A DNA stretch of 64,000 nt, from positions 18,164,058 through 18,228,057 of the forward strand of contig NC_030388.2 of the NCBI RefSeq assembly GCF_001625215.2, in the 5' to 3' direction. The notes beneath the pieces are model-generated. The model was not told the origin of the DNA. It made no database searches and was given only the letters and a program-made list of their open reading frames with translations. The translations under genes and the position numbers were made by a program. The DNA comes from Daucus carota subsp. sativus (lineage: Eukaryota; Streptophyta; Magnoliopsida; Apiales; Apiaceae). Within the stretch, counting starts at the first letter, position 1. Each line of letters opens with the position of its first letter. Shown in pieces: positions 47,947 to 61,090 of the stretch.

Positions 47947-50900
47947 ATGACCAGGGCTGTCCGTGACCGGATACTTAAGGATGCGAATGGTGATATTAGT
48001 GATCATCTTCGCAACCATATTCACTTAACAAACTGTATTCATTTGAAGAATCATATGCATAAGCAGAGTCCCATACTGTCGGACAGGTCTATTGTAAGGG
48101 ATCTTGTTGTTCTTCAGAGGTCACGATCTCTTAGGGATCCATCCATGAGTCCACCTTCATGGAATTCTCCATCTGCGAGTGGTTTGGTGTCTAAAAGAGG
48201 TGATAACAATGTGTTAGTGGGAAATGGAAGATGGTCTGTAGGTATTGACCGTCACATGGATGGGAGGGGATCTTTCGAGAGTTCGCCACCGCTACCTAAC
48301 ATACCGATGTCTGACGCGGTTCATAGAGAGTTGGAAATGCATATGGATGAGGTACCAAATGTAAGTGGCCGTAGTAGGAAGGGTGGAGTCCGAGAACGCA
48401 GAAGAAGTAAAAGGGAAGAATCAGTGGGGAGATATTTGTCAAATGACCTACTACATGGCAAAGATGACACTCCAGTAGATCAAAATGTTTTGGATCATGA
48501 CACTTTTTTAGGAAACGCTGGATTACAGAGCCAAAAACATAATCAGAAGGGGAGGCGTAAACAAGTTGATCACCCTGAAAATGTACACAAGGTTCAAGAT
48601 GACAGTGATGATGTAGCATCATCACACAATCATCATTATGGAAGACATGCACACTATGGGGGCCCATTTGAAGAAGCACAAATAAGCACCCATGACCACT
48701 TTAATGGTCGAAACAGGGGAAAGAGGCGCAAGTTTCGAGGTGCAAGGAAGACTCGAAATGCTGTAGCTGCAAGAGAGGCTATTGCCCAATATGAAATGTC
48801 TGTAGCCTCTAATTCATTGGCTCATTGTGCTGAACGGGCAAAATATCAAATGGAGGAGAGTGGAGAAGAGTATGGTGATCCAAATGTTACAAAAGCACCT
48901 GGAAATGGGTGTGGTCCTCCTTGGAATTGGTCACGCATTCATCATAGGGGCAAATCGTTTCTGGACATTGCAGGGAAGAGCCTTTCTTGTGGTTTATCCG
49001 ACTCAAAGTCAAGAAAAGGTGGTTCATTTACACAAGGCGCATTTCCTAATATGCCTGTGGGATCTGATCCTTCAAGCTCATCTGGTAAATTCGATGGAGA
49101 GGCACTTCCTTTGCTCATTGATGATCAGGACAGTGCAGATAATGCTGCTTGGGTGCATGATTACTCTGGTGAGTTGGGCATTTATGCTGATAATCTGTTA
49201 AAGCAAGATATTGACTCTGACCTTGCCTCGGAAGCTAGGTCCGGTAATCGGCAGAAGTTTCAACTGAACCAAGTTAGGCATCAAAATCTAACCCAGAAGT
49301 ACATGCCGAGAACCTTCAAAGATCTAGTGGGGCAGAATTTGATTTCACAAGCTCTCTCTAATGCTGTTGTGAAAAAAAAGGTTGGGTCGCTATATGTGTT
49401 TTATGGTCCTCATGGAACAGGTAAAACATCGTGTGCTCGCATATTTGCTAGGGCTTTAAACTGCCAGTCATTGGAGCATCCTAAACCTTGTGGGGTTTGT
49501 GTGTCTTGCACTGCACATGACAAGGGCAGAAATCAATTTATACAGGAAGTAGGTGCAGTTAGTGCTTTTGACTACCAAAGTATTGTGGATATCCTCAACA
49601 GCGTTCTAGCTCATCGACACACATTGCCGTATAAGATTCTTATTTTCGATGATTGTGATACTCTATCTACTGAGTGCTGGAGTGCTATATCGAAGGTCAT
49701 GGATCGAGGTCCTAGGCGAGTCGTTTTTGTCCTTGTCTGTTCAAGTCTTGATGTTTTACCTCATATGATCATATCCAGGTGCCAGAAATTTTTCTTCCCA
49801 AAGTTAAAGGATGCTGATATTATCTATACTCTGCAGTGGATTGCCACTAAAGAAGATCTAGAAATTGACAAGGATGCAGTAAAGCTTATTGCTTCGAGAT
49901 CTGATGGTTCATTAAGGGATGCTGAGATGACCCTTGACCAGTTGAGTTTGCTGGGGCAGAAAATTTCTATTCTCCTGGTTCAGGAACTGGTAAGCTCTGT
50001 TTTCTTTTGTATTCACAAGGTCTTCCATTCTTACAGTACATATTCATGTCTTGTTTGAAAAATTTTGCGGCTATAATTTCATTTAGCATTAACACAAGAG
50101 TACTGCTTATAAAAAAATATTTTTGAATTTATTTCAGTCTCTCTTTCCAATCATGAGATGCCATGTAACATATTTTTATAATATCCTATGGGGAATTCAT
50201 ACTCCCAGCAAGACCCCCTTTTAGTATCTTTACATGAAAATGTTCTTATACTCTGTGTTATATACGCATCTTGAGGTTTATATCAAAGTTAAATTTTGTT
50301 TGAAATCTATATATGTTGCATATTTGTAAACATCATCAGTCTCTGGATTTATATACTGGAGGGATCTTGAAACTTAAACTATTTAACCTCTATTCTCATT
50401 TATATGTTTTTGAGTTGGCCTAGACGAGCTTTAATTTTATACATTTCCTCATAATATACTATGATGCACACATGCAGTTCCCGTTGTCCTGTGTAGTTAT
50501 TTAAGAAACTTGAGAACATGATTATTCAGTTGTTTTAGAATAATGATATAATGCCTAAAATACTTTAATTATTTACTGCATGGCTTTGATCATTAGTTTT
50601 AATTAAATGTCTTGCATGCTGATGGTTTCCTACAATAAAAAGCACAAGTATTTGCAAAGTTCAGGAGATGCATAATTGGAGGATGTTGTACTCTTAAACT
50701 TATCTCCTTCACTTTTTCTTTCTATTACATCTTCCAGGAAGTAGAATTGTGGGCAATATTGTTGACTTGTAACTAAATTCTCAATTATATGGACTATCAG
50801 GATGAAATTCACATTTAATCTTGATGTAGATATGACTGTCTGTAATATGATTAGTTCTTGGCTTAGTTATTTCTGACTCAGAATTTTTTCTGAGCATGTC

Positions 50901-53900
50901 TGTTTGTAAAAATTTTAGTTTATGATATTTGTCATTATAATTCGATTATAAAGTTATTTACCTGTCATGTAATTTACTACCCGAAGATGTATAATATTAG
51001 GTTTACACTTTTAAGTTAGAGTACTGGGTATTAAAGTTCAAAACCGACTTGTACCTGGATACAATAGATAAGGTTCGTCAATATGTTGAGTTATATTTAC
51101 AACATGTGCGAGTGTGACTGCCAATATTATGAGATTCAGATTTGATATGCAACATGTTGGCATATGTTGTCATCCATTGCCTAACATGGAAATGTTAATA
51201 AAGGCCTTTATGCTCTAAAGTCTAAACAAATCCGCTCATCAAGTCGTGTATATTTATGTATATATGTGTAATTGCCAGTAATTGCAATAATTGCATACAT
51301 GTGTATTTAGCTATGTAAAAGGCTTTTCATGTTGACAATGCATTGTTTAATTTCTGTTTTGCAAATCTAGTCGACAAGGTACAATTTGGATGCATTTACA
51401 ATTATCTCAGAACCAGTTCTCTCAGGAATACATGCCTCTATTATGAATGTTTCAGACATAGCTTATATTATGAAAACTCAGTACTAGGTTCCTGTTAATT
51501 GGATTTTACCCTACATGAATTGGAACTCGCTTGATGTCATAAAAGTTCTCGGTACCTCCCGTTTTAATCACAAGTTACTTGCTGAATATAATATTGTCAT
51601 GTTTTTTTTTTTACAGGTTGGGCTTGTATCTGATGAGAAGTTGGTGGACCTACTTGATTTAGCATTTTCTGCAGATACAGTTAATATCGTTAAAAACTTA
51701 AGAGAAATCATGGAATCTGGGGTTGAGCCATTGGCCTTGATGTCACAACTTGCTACAGTAATTACTGACATTCTTGCTGGTAGCTATGATATTATGAAAG
51801 GAGGGTCTAGAAGAAAGTTCTTTCGACGACAACCATGTGGGTTGAACATTTTTTTGTTGTCCCCGCATTTATAGATAAAGGCTGTTTATTTATTTATATA
51901 TTTATTTTAAATGTCGCTACAAGTTAGTGTAATTCATATGAGCCCTTAAATACATCTGCAATGAAAAATCAATCTCTATGGTTACTTGTTTCTATATTAG
52001 GTTGCAGATTTTAACAATAAGCATGTATCTTTAAGCAAGCATATTTAAACAACTTCACTCCTTTTGTATGCACACCTTTTGAAGATCCCTTCATTGCACC
52101 CGCAGTTCTTGAACATATATATAAGCTGCCTCCATTTATCAACTCATCCCAATTACTTATACTTCTCTCTTATAGGTTGCGCATAGCATGACTCTAGAAT
52201 CACTGCCCTCTATGTTACTTCATAATTGTGATTGTGAACTTAATCTTTCTCTGTATAATTTCTCATGTATTTTTTGTGTTGGTTCCCCAGTGTCAAAAGA
52301 AGATATGAAAAAACTACGTCATGCTCTGAAAACATTATCTGAAGCTGAAAAGCAGCTGAGGATGTCAAATGACAGATTGACCTGGCTAACAGCGGCTTTA
52401 TTACAACTAGCTCCCGATCAACAATATAATTTGCCTAGTTCTTCTGCAGAGACTAGTTTCAATCAGAGTCCATTGGCCCTAAATACTGCTGATGGAAGTC
52501 ACAGGCTGCGAAGTAGTTATGTTCAACAGACTGACATACCTAATAATAGTCAAGATAGAGAAGAAAATGATGGGGTGGGAATGATTCCTCAGCGGACATT
52601 TAGTGTTGCTGGTCGTAACAATAGTGTAAAAAACAGACATCCGTCAGAGAAATTTCACCGGGAAATTGAAGATATTTGGTTAGAGGTTCTTGAGAAGATC
52701 CATATAAAGAGCATAAGGGAGTTTCTGTACCAAGAAGGCCAGCTAGTCGGAGTTAGTTTTGGCGCAGGTAATATTAGCAATAAGCATTGTTTTTTTTTTT
52801 TTTTTTTTGAGATAAGTAAGCTAGCTTTGGCTTTCGACTTCTGTCGCACATGTTATCCCTTTTCCCGTATCACACTTGAAATAGCATGTGAAATTTAAAG
52901 ACTTATCAGTTACACATTTCAATTCTCTGTATTTACTGACATGTTAGATTTCTTTCTCCACATTAACGATTTCAATTCTGATAGATATGGTCATGGACTT
53001 GGGGTCTTATAAGCAATGTGACATGTCAACTACCTTTGGACATTAATCTATTTAGGGATTTATGTTTGTTTTCCCTTTTTTAGGCATCAAAGAAACTTCT
53101 GACTATTTACATAAACGCGCTATATTACTTAATATAAATCCTGAAGGAAATTAAATAGCAGACTCTCTAGTTAAGAAAGGAGTCATCTATTCTTTATTAT
53201 AAATGTCAAATCGTCCAGAGAGTAGTTGGCCACTGGTGAGCCGATCAAAAAGTATGGACTGACTTAGTTGTTGAATTAACCAATTTAATGTAATTTTTGT
53301 CCTCGCCTAAGGTAGCGTTTTAGTGCAATATTTTATTTAAAATTACTGGAATTTACACAGTCCTGATATTTTATCGAATACATAATGATCCATTTGTTGA
53401 TTTATCTAATATTTGATCATCTTTTTTATATTTTAGTAACCTATAATATGTATCTATGGTGCATGTTACTGCATCTGCACCTGTCACTTTTAGCATCTTT
53501 TAAACCTCTTGTTACATGATAAAACACAAGTCAGTCAGTGAGATGACATCGTTTTGACTATCTAATTATTTGATTCTGTTATTGATTGTTTAGCAGGTTC
53601 CACAGTTCATTTGACGTTCAGCTCCCATTTAATGCAATCAAAGGCAGAGAAATATATGGCACACATATTACAAGCATTCGAATCTGTTCTTGGTTCCCCT
53701 GTAAAAATAGAAATCAAATGTGAATCAAGGATAGTTACGCCAACAGGGATTAGTGTGCCACTTGTTTTACCTGCTTCTCAGGAAACCTCACGTCAAGTGT
53801 ACGCAAATCAAGGAGGTCTTGGCATCAACAGGATGCCTATGGAAAGATTTGATGATACAACTGGCAGAAGTTTAAAAGATAGAGATAATGTAACTCATGC

Positions 53901-55952
53901 TAAACCATTGCATATTGATTCAACTGGAATGGGAAAGAGTGAAATAGTAGAAATTGAAGCTTCACCAAGACAACGAAAAGATAATGGGCATTTTGGCAAT
54001 ATGCAGTCTGCTAAAAAAATTCAACTAAGTGAATCCAATCAGAATAAGAGCATAGTGAAGAGAAAGGTTTCCCTTGCACATATAATTCAGCAGACACAAA
54101 GAGGTTCACAGCGAACTGGGTGGTCAAAACGCAAAGCTATTTCAATTGCTGAGAAACTGGAACAAGAAAATCTGTATGTCTCTTAACCTCAACTAGTACA
54201 TTACTTCCATGGTTGAGTTTTACTATTTGCGCACTGTTAATATTGAAATCTTACTGAAACCCCTAGTATACTGTTGTAGCCTTGCTGATAATCTTAAAAG
54301 TGCAAGTATATTAAGCTTAAAATATAATTAGCTTAAATAACTGAGGCTGTGTTGACATTAGTATATAAACCGGTGGTTGATTGGTTACCTTGAATTTGCT
54401 ATTAGTTGAAGTGTTGATGGCAATGCCTAAAGTTTAATTGTTATGTCTCGTTAGCTTTAGTATGTCATCCTTATTAATGATATAGTTTTTGAAGCCAGAA
54501 TCGGTTGAACACCAATAAGATACATTTTCCCTTGCAATCAAAGTTTGTTTCGTTCTTCGATGGTAGTAGGACATAGATTGTTGGTTTCAGATGATTTGGA
54601 TTTTGAAGATGAGTTGGCTACTTAACACTAAAAGATTTTGTGCTTTATTAAACTTAATTTATAATTCAGCACGGTGGGAGAAAATGGGGGAAATGTGGTT
54701 GAGGGTGTAGCAGAGGGATAGTTCTAAGTACTGAATTTGTATTACTCTGTGAGATCAGTGCATGTAAATATTATGGAGGGGTGGCTGCTTCATGCTAAAG
54801 CATCAAAAGGGTGCAACTATATGCACCCATGCTCATGCATAGAGCTGGGGATTTCTCTAGCATAGACCTATTAAAGGCAATTGCCCTTCTGTTGGCTATA
54901 TTGAAGTGGTAATTGCCAAACTGTACTTGTTATTTGTCTATTTGCTTTATTTCAACCTTCTAATTTGACTCAAATATTTAGTGTGGACTTGATGAAATGG
55001 CTATATGATTCATATTCCTTACAATTAGACTTGAGTTCCTTTAATTATTTTACGGTAGGTACGATATATGCACTTAGTTTTCTAGAGGATTTGGAACTTT
55101 GTATGGTGGTGATGTATGTAACTAAGTAGGCAGTGCAAAATAGAGGAAAGGTGGTGAGGGTGTAGGACAGAGATTTATCATTCCTGAATTTGTAGTACTG
55201 TGAATGATTATCCCAGGCAACAACTTTCAAGAGAAAACTGCTTCAGGTTCTGCCTCAACCAGATATTGCATTGGGTGCAGAAATATGCACCCATGTATAG
55301 AGCAGGGAGTTATTAGAGAGTAGACCTATTGGCATAGCTGATCTGCTGGCAATTAGTTTTTAGTACCAAGCTAAGGACTTGTTGGATTAGTTTCGTGCTA
55401 ACAATTATCTCTGCGTTCTTCCATGATAATAATATCGATATCTTGCCTTCTTGTGTCCACAGGAGGCTAGAACCTAGATCAAGGAGTTATCTATGTTGGA
55501 AGGCATCCAGACTTCCCAGTAGAAGGGTACGTGTGATAGATCTTCTTACGCTCATAGTCTGACTTAATTACTTCTTTGAGCTGTAGTGTTCTAAAAGTAA
55601 ATATTACTATCTCTTTTATATACCCAGATCCCACGTGACACAGTAAATATTATTCTCTCTTGGTCTCTTTTATACTGACACTTTTTCAGTTTTGCAATAC
55701 ATTGAGACATAGAAAACTTACTAAATATTTGTGTAGATAATTTTCATGTCATGCCTGTAATTTTCTGTTTGCGTGTGTGCATAGCTTCAAGTCCTCTGCA
55801 AGGATATATAAGAATTTCATCAAGCTGGTAATATTTAATTCAATGTTGTTTGCATGCAGCTATTGCATTTGAAAGTCAGACCAAGGAAGCCAAAGGCTTT
55901 GCTGAAATTTGTGTCGTGTGGAAAATGTATGTCTGCTCGGTCGCCCAGGTAA
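47947..55952 (+). CDS. STICHEL-like protein (DnaX/DNA pol III gamma-tau-like AAA ATPase)
   Basis: Plant-specific STICHEL family; STICHEL itself controls trichome branch number. I assemble six coding exons: 47947-49989, 51617-51836, 52291-52767, 53597-54173, 55463-55526 and 55860-55952. They total 3474 nt and 1157 aa. The N-terminus MTRAVRDRILKDANGDISDH resembles the subgroup of Arabidopsis At4g18820 as I recall it. The basic stretch RGKRRKFRGARKTR (about 256) may be a nuclear signal. The clamp-loader-like module has Walker A GPHGTGKT (about 487), a Cys-rich zinc module (CGVCVSC, about 508), Walker B ILIFDDCDTL (about 564) and the SRC motif ISRCQKFFF (about 607). A coiled coil ALKTLSEAEKQLR and a basic tail CGKCMSARSPR follow. 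The exon 2 donor (CCAT|GTGGGT) is weak, but it restores the expected QPLSKED reading, so this junction is the least certain. Confidence 0.88.
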
Positions 55953-56730
55953 CATAGAATAATACTAAAGAGATCTGAAGGTTTTGTTGTAGCCATATTG
56001 TATGAATCTAGTATCTTCATTCATGTTACTTCGAGAATAGGTTCAAATTGTCCCTTCGTTTTAGTTAATTTTATATGTTTTTACATTCTAGAGAATAAAT
56101 TTCTAGAGTAGATATATCAGTTTTATTCTTCACATCCACTTTCTTTTGTGCCTTTATCCATGTACTATTATATTGATGAGATGCTCTTTTAAAGAGGTCT
56201 CTAATTAAACTCAGTTTTTCAAATTTATTTTGGATGCAATATTGAAATGTATGTTCCTAAAAGATGGGCGATTGGGCTTGAGTGAAGAGGGTTTTGAACT
56301 AATTCTAACGATCCTCCTCAAGTCGGAAATTAAACTGCACTAGTACCCTAACAGAGCTATATCCTCGACGCAACTTGATGTATTATTCCTTCAATCAGTC
56401 CGAAGCCATGATATGGGAATAAGAGGTGTCAAACTGTCACCCCCTTGCATTGCCCCTGAAGAGTTTGAGGTGATGCTGATGCACGAAATATATATTTATA
56501 TACATGAACCTAATTCTAATGCTACCAGCCTCCCAATAAAGAAGGTTTAACGTTTGAGCCAGTGCAAGAATAGCCATTAAATATAAGTAGATGTTACCTT
56601 CAGGTATAGGCCCCTCGCCAGAGTTTGAGCCATTGAAAATAAATATATGTAGATGCTACCTTCAGGTCTAGGGCCCCTGCCCAAGGTTGGGAGCTGTTAA
56701 CAGAGGTCATCAGCATTCAGCCCCATATTC
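55953..56730. other. STICHEL-like 3' region
   Basis: 3'UTR and spacer. Contains an imperfect direct repeat (GTAGATGYTACCTTCAGGTMTAGG at about 56588 and 56648). No gene. Confidence 0.45.
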
Positions 56731-56906
56731 ATATTAACGGACTAATAATTTTTGTGTTGGAATATGTTATTACTAATCATGGTTTCGGTAACATCCTAAT
56801 TATTCTCAAGCAATACGGTTATTGAGGAAAAAAAATGGGGTGTTGACTGAAACCATGATTATTAGTAATATGTCCAACAGAAAAGAAATATTAGTCGGCT
56901 AATATT
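56731..56906. repeat. Foldback hairpin, about 75-bp arms
   Basis: Left arm blocks ATATTAACGGACTAATA, TGTTGGAATATGTTATTACT and AATCATGGTTTC pair with right arm blocks GAAACCATGATT, ATTAGTAATATGTCCAACA and TATTAGTCGGCTAATAT. A short loop region separates the arms. It could be a snapback MITE or a small-RNA hairpin. Confidence 0.75.
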
Positions 56907-57186
56907 AATTTATGTAACTGCGATGTTGTTATGTTCAGAACTAATGTAGGTTGAATTATTCGAAATACTATGTGTTAAGTGATCTGAAAACAAACAAACA
57001 GGTTAAAAATAAATCAAAATGTTTTTTAGTTAATCAAAACAATTAGCTGTTTTGTTTTCTAATCGTTTTAACACATAGAAATTCAAATTCTTGATAAAAA
57101 TGAATTCAAAGATATTCCAAATGATTCAAATTGAACCAACATCCCATAAAGCAGCGACATCACAATTGACCCTTATCACATAAAAG

Positions 57187-57311
57187 CCATTACATGCTGG
57201 ATGCCAGCTATAGACATGCCGAAGATGTAAACTTCGAACGGATGATAAAAACCATTACATGCTGGATGCCAGCTATAGACATGCCGAAGATGTAAACTTT
57301 GAACAGATGAA
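57187..57311. repeat. 65-bp tandem duplication
   Basis: CCATTACATGCTGGATGCCA begins a unit at 57187 that recurs at 57252 with only a couple of changes. Probably replication slippage. Confidence 0.85.
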
Positions 57312-58700
57312 CAATCTTTGACTCTGAAAGGTGAGCTCTTGAAATAATCATCACCCTCGGTTTAGATTTGACGCGGGTTTTCCACATTCCAAAAAACTTT
57401 AATGAAATCATTCTCAATAGATCCAACATCAAACAACTTCAAACATAAGTAAACAAAAACATAACACAAACACTCTAAAAAGAGAGACAAAACAACCACT
57501 CCAATATAAGAGACACACGAACAACCGAAAATATGGGCTTTCTTGAAAGTAAATTGATGGAAAAAAAAACCCAAATGGGTTGGGATTTTACACTGCAGAA
57601 AAATAAGTTGAAGCCGAAGCCCTCGGGCCTCGACTAACTTGGAAGGTTAACGACAAAGGATGAAAAGCTGCTCTTCAAACACTAATTTTCGAGAGGGAGG
57701 AATAAAATTATTTTTAGCCAGTTAGATAACACAACTTACGTAAAAAAGAAAAGATAATTCAACTAAATTTTATCACAAACATATTTATTTTTCAATTTCC
57801 CTTTATGAAAAAATTCCTCTCAACCGCTTCTTCTTTTTATAGTCAGGTTTTCATCGGTTTTCACCGATTGAAAACTCCAAATCATTTTATTTTCGTTTTA
57901 CTTTGTTTTTGTTTTTTTAATAATACTACTTCCCAAATAAGAGTTTTTTTTTATTTTTCTAGATTTAATTGTTTGTTTGATAAAAAACTTTTCTGGGCGT
58001 TTTGTTCGTAATTTATTTAAATTTTGTTTATCTTTTTTTTTTAGAGCTTGCTGTGTGTCTTCGTGTGATTAAATGTTTAGGACGTTGGATCTGTCAGATT
58101 TTCAATAATTTGATTCAGTGATAAAAATTTGTGAGATTGTAATTACGGTCGATAACTCAAACTGATTGTGTTAACTTAATTGTGTTTCATACAGAATCGA
58201 TATGATCTATTTTATCTTTGTTCGACTCGTTTATTTTTTAGATATCATAATATTTTTATTATTGAATTAATTAATTTGTTCTTTTATAAAAAATGTTCAC
58301 CACTAGTGTATAAAAAATAAGAAAAAACAAAAAGCTTAAAATAATCGGCCCACATTAATTTATTAGTACATATTTATTTAAGTCGGTGCCGAAAAACGTG
58401 TGAAATCAGAAAACGGCAAGGATCGGATGTACACACATATGCGTCCATGTACACACCAAAATCTATAAATTTGTGCCCAAAGTCCAGGAACGTCAATTTC
58501 TGCAGAGATGAACACAAAAACATGACTTTCCAGTCTTCTTCTTCTTCCTTACTCAAACGCGGCTTCTGTTTGCTTCTCCCCCTATATTACGCACCATCTT
58601 TTCATTCTTCTCAACCCCACTGGCCACTCGTACATTTTGAGTTAAGAGTTAATCTCTCTCGATTCTAACACCTACCCATTTCGCATAAGTGCGCTAATTG
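57312..58700. other. Spacer and upstream region of the U-box gene
   Basis: AT-rich to about 58370, then less so. The leader and promoter of the U-box gene lie in the last few hundred bases. No additional gene is supported. Confidence 0.45.
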
Positions 58701-58785
58701 TAACCCCAGATTCTTCATTTTGGTAGAATCTCAGTAACAGCAGAACCCCTAATTTTCAATTTGAAGTTAGGGTTTGTATAATTCA

Positions 58786-60921
58786 ATGGCTTCTGCTGCG
58801 ATTTTCTCGTCATTGAGGAGGAGAATATTCCCTCCCGTCAATGCTTTCTTAGCCCCGGTTGATTTGACGAATGCTGCACTGTTGAATGCACTAAGGGGAG
58901 TGACGTCAGAACTGGAGTCATCGTTCTCTGGGTTGAATTTGCTGTTTCAGCGGGAGAATTCGCGGTCTTTGGTCCGAAAGATTGAGGTAATTCATGTTTT
59001 GTTGGAAAATTTAAGTGAGTCGGGTTTGAGTTTGCCGCCGTCTGCTGTTCTTTGTTTGGGGGAAATGTATGTGATGTTGTATCGGTGTAAGATGTTGCTC
59101 GAGTATTGCGTAAGGTCTAGTGGGTTATGGCTTTTGATTCAGTGCCTTTCAGTTTCGGGGCAATTTCATGATTTGAATTTGGAAATGTCCACACTTTTGG
59201 ATGTTTTTCCGTTGGACGAAGTTGCAATGAATGATGATGTGCGGGAACAAGTTGAGTTGTTGCGAAAACAGTGTAGGAAAGCCGAGTATTTTGTTGATAT
59301 AAAAGATGAGATATTGAGGTTTGAGTTGTTTTCATATTTGGATGAGTTTGAGCATGGAAATGTTCCGCTTGCGGAGGAATTGTCTTGCTTTTTTATTGAA
59401 AAATTGCGGATTATGGATGTTGAGTGTATCATGAGTGAAATTGAGTTCTTGGAAGAGCAAATTGTTAATAGTGAAGGGGATATTGAGCCTACTGCTTCTG
59501 TACTCTATGGTTTTGTTGCAATGTGTCGGTATTGTCGGTTTCTGTTGTTTGGTATTAAGAATGTTGAGTTGGGATTGGAAAATGACAAGCGGGAGAAACG
59601 TATGACTAGTCAAGAAACTGAGGAGAGTTATGTTTCGGTTCCAGTAGATTTTACTTGTCCGATCACATTGGATTTGATGATGGACCCTGTCATAATTTGT
59701 ACCGGACAGACTTATGATCGATCATCGATAACAAGGTGGGTGAAAGATGGGAACTATACTTGTCCAAAGACAGGACAGGATCTTATTCACACACATCTCG
59801 TGCCCAATAGGGCTATGAGGCATTTTATTATGCACTGGTGTAATGCATATGGAATTTCCTATGATTCACCCATAGACTCTCCTGGGAAGTTTTCAGCTTC
59901 TTCAGCAAGCAAGGCTGCAATTGAAGCTAATAAAGCTACAGCACAACTTCTTATTCACCAGCTTGCAAATGGGTCACAGGGTGCTAAAACGGTTGCGGCT
60001 CAAGAAATACGTTTATTAGCAAAGACCGGAAGAGAAAACCGTGCTTATATTGCAGATGCTGGGGCAATACCCCATTTGAAGGCTCTGCTTTCTTCCTTAA
60101 ATGCTGTAGCACAAGAAAATTCAGTAACTGCTATTCTTAATCTGTCAATATATGGCAAGAATAAAAAACATATTATGGATGAAGCAGGTTGTTTGGGATC
60201 AATTGTTGAAGTTCTAAGATTTGGGCACACAACTGAGGCAAGGGAAAATGCAGCGGCAACATTGTTTAGCCTTTCTGCTGTTCATGACTACAAGAAAAGA
60301 ATAGCACAAGAAGATGGTGCAGTCGAAGCATTGGCATGGCTGTTGATGCAGGGGACTGAAAGAGGAAAGAAAGATGCTGTGACGGCCTTATTCAACCTAT
60401 CAACTCACATGGATAATTGTGCAAAAATGATAGACTCAGGGGCCGTAGCAGCACTAATATGGGCACTATCGCATGACTCTGTTTCAGAAGAAGCAGCGGG
60501 TGCAATAGCCATTCTTGTTCGGCATCCAACTGTTGCTAAAGCAGTTGGGAACGAGGAAACAGCTGTGGCAGGATTAATTGATATGATGCGTTGTGGGAGT
60601 CCAAAAGGAAAAGAGAATGCAGTTGCTGCTTTGCTTGAACTATGCCGGGGAGGTGGCGAAGCTGCAACACAAAGGGTGCTGGAGGTACCTGCAATGCTTG
60701 TTTTACTTCAAAGTTTACTTTTTACAGGAACAAAGAGAGCGAGAAGAAAAGCAGCATCACTTGCTAGAGTTTTCCAGAGTTGTGAGAGTGCATCATTGCA
60801 TTTAAATGGGTCGGGTGTAGGTTATGCATTTGCTGGGAACTCGGCTGCGAATGCAGATCCAAGTTTCGCTGAGGATATTCTCTTGCCAGTACCAATTTCA
60901 ATATTTCTTCCAGTTGTTTAG
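58786..60921 (+). CDS. PUB17: U-box/ARM-repeat E3 ubiquitin ligase, PUB17/ACRE276 type
   Basis: Intronless, 711 aa (Arabidopsis PUB17 is about 729). The start at 58786 (MASAAIFSSLRRRIFPPVNA) sits in a good plant context, CAATGGC, and matches the conserved family N-terminus. The N-terminal UND-like helical domain covers about residues 20-270. The U-box follows at about 285-358 (DFTCPITLDLMMDPVIICTG, then TYDRSSITRWV and CPKTGQ), the surface that recruits E2 enzymes. From about residue 390 there are ARM repeats (for example AVAQENSVTAILNLSI, ARENAAATLFSLSAV, GKKDAVTALFNLST, GKENAVAALLELC), which bind substrates. Family members are positive regulators of the hypersensitive response and also act in self-incompatibility. 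The tail ILLPVPISIFLPVV is short and hydrophobic. Orthology to PUB17 rather than a close paralogue such as PUB16 is probable, not proven. Confidence 0.93.
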   Translation: MASAAIFSSLRRRIFPPVNAFLAPVDLTNAALLNALRGVTSELESSFSGLNLLFQRENSRSLVRKIEVIHVLLENLSESGLSLPPSAVLCLGEMYVMLYRCKMLLEYCVRSSGLWLLIQCLSVSGQFHDLNLEMSTLLDVFPLDEVAMNDDVREQVELLRKQCRKAEYFVDIKDEILRFELFSYLDEFEHGNVPLAEELSCFFIEKLRIMDVECIMSEIEFLEEQIVNSEGDIEPTASVLYGFVAMCRYCRFLLFGIKNVELGLENDKREKRMTSQETEESYVSVPVDFTCPITLDLMMDPVIICTGQTYDRSSITRWVKDGNYTCPKTGQDLIHTHLVPNRAMRHFIMHWCNAYGISYDSPIDSPGKFSASSASKAAIEANKATAQLLIHQLANGSQGAKTVAAQEIRLLAKTGRENRAYIADAGAIPHLKALLSSLNAVAQENSVTAILNLSIYGKNKKHIMDEAGCLGSIVEVLRFGHTTEARENAAATLFSLSAVHDYKKRIAQEDGAVEALAWLLMQGTERGKKDAVTALFNLSTHMDNCAKMIDSGAVAALIWALSHDSVSEEAAGAIAILVRHPTVAKAVGNEETAVAGLIDMMRCGSPKGKENAVAALLELCRGGGEAATQRVLEVPAMLVLLQSLLFTGTKRARRKAASLARVFQSCESASLHLNGSGVGYAFAGNSAANADPSFAEDILLPVPISIFLPVV

Positions 60922-61090
60922 TGGTAACTTGCCCATTTTATTGGCCTCCCAAAATGTTTACAACCCCAAACTTAGTTTTCTAATTTTCTTAATTCTTTGA
61001 TTCAAATTATAATGAAATATAGAAATAGAATAAGTGATTTGTTTGGGAGAATGGAGATGAGAACATGTATATTCATAAAGTAGTATGTTA

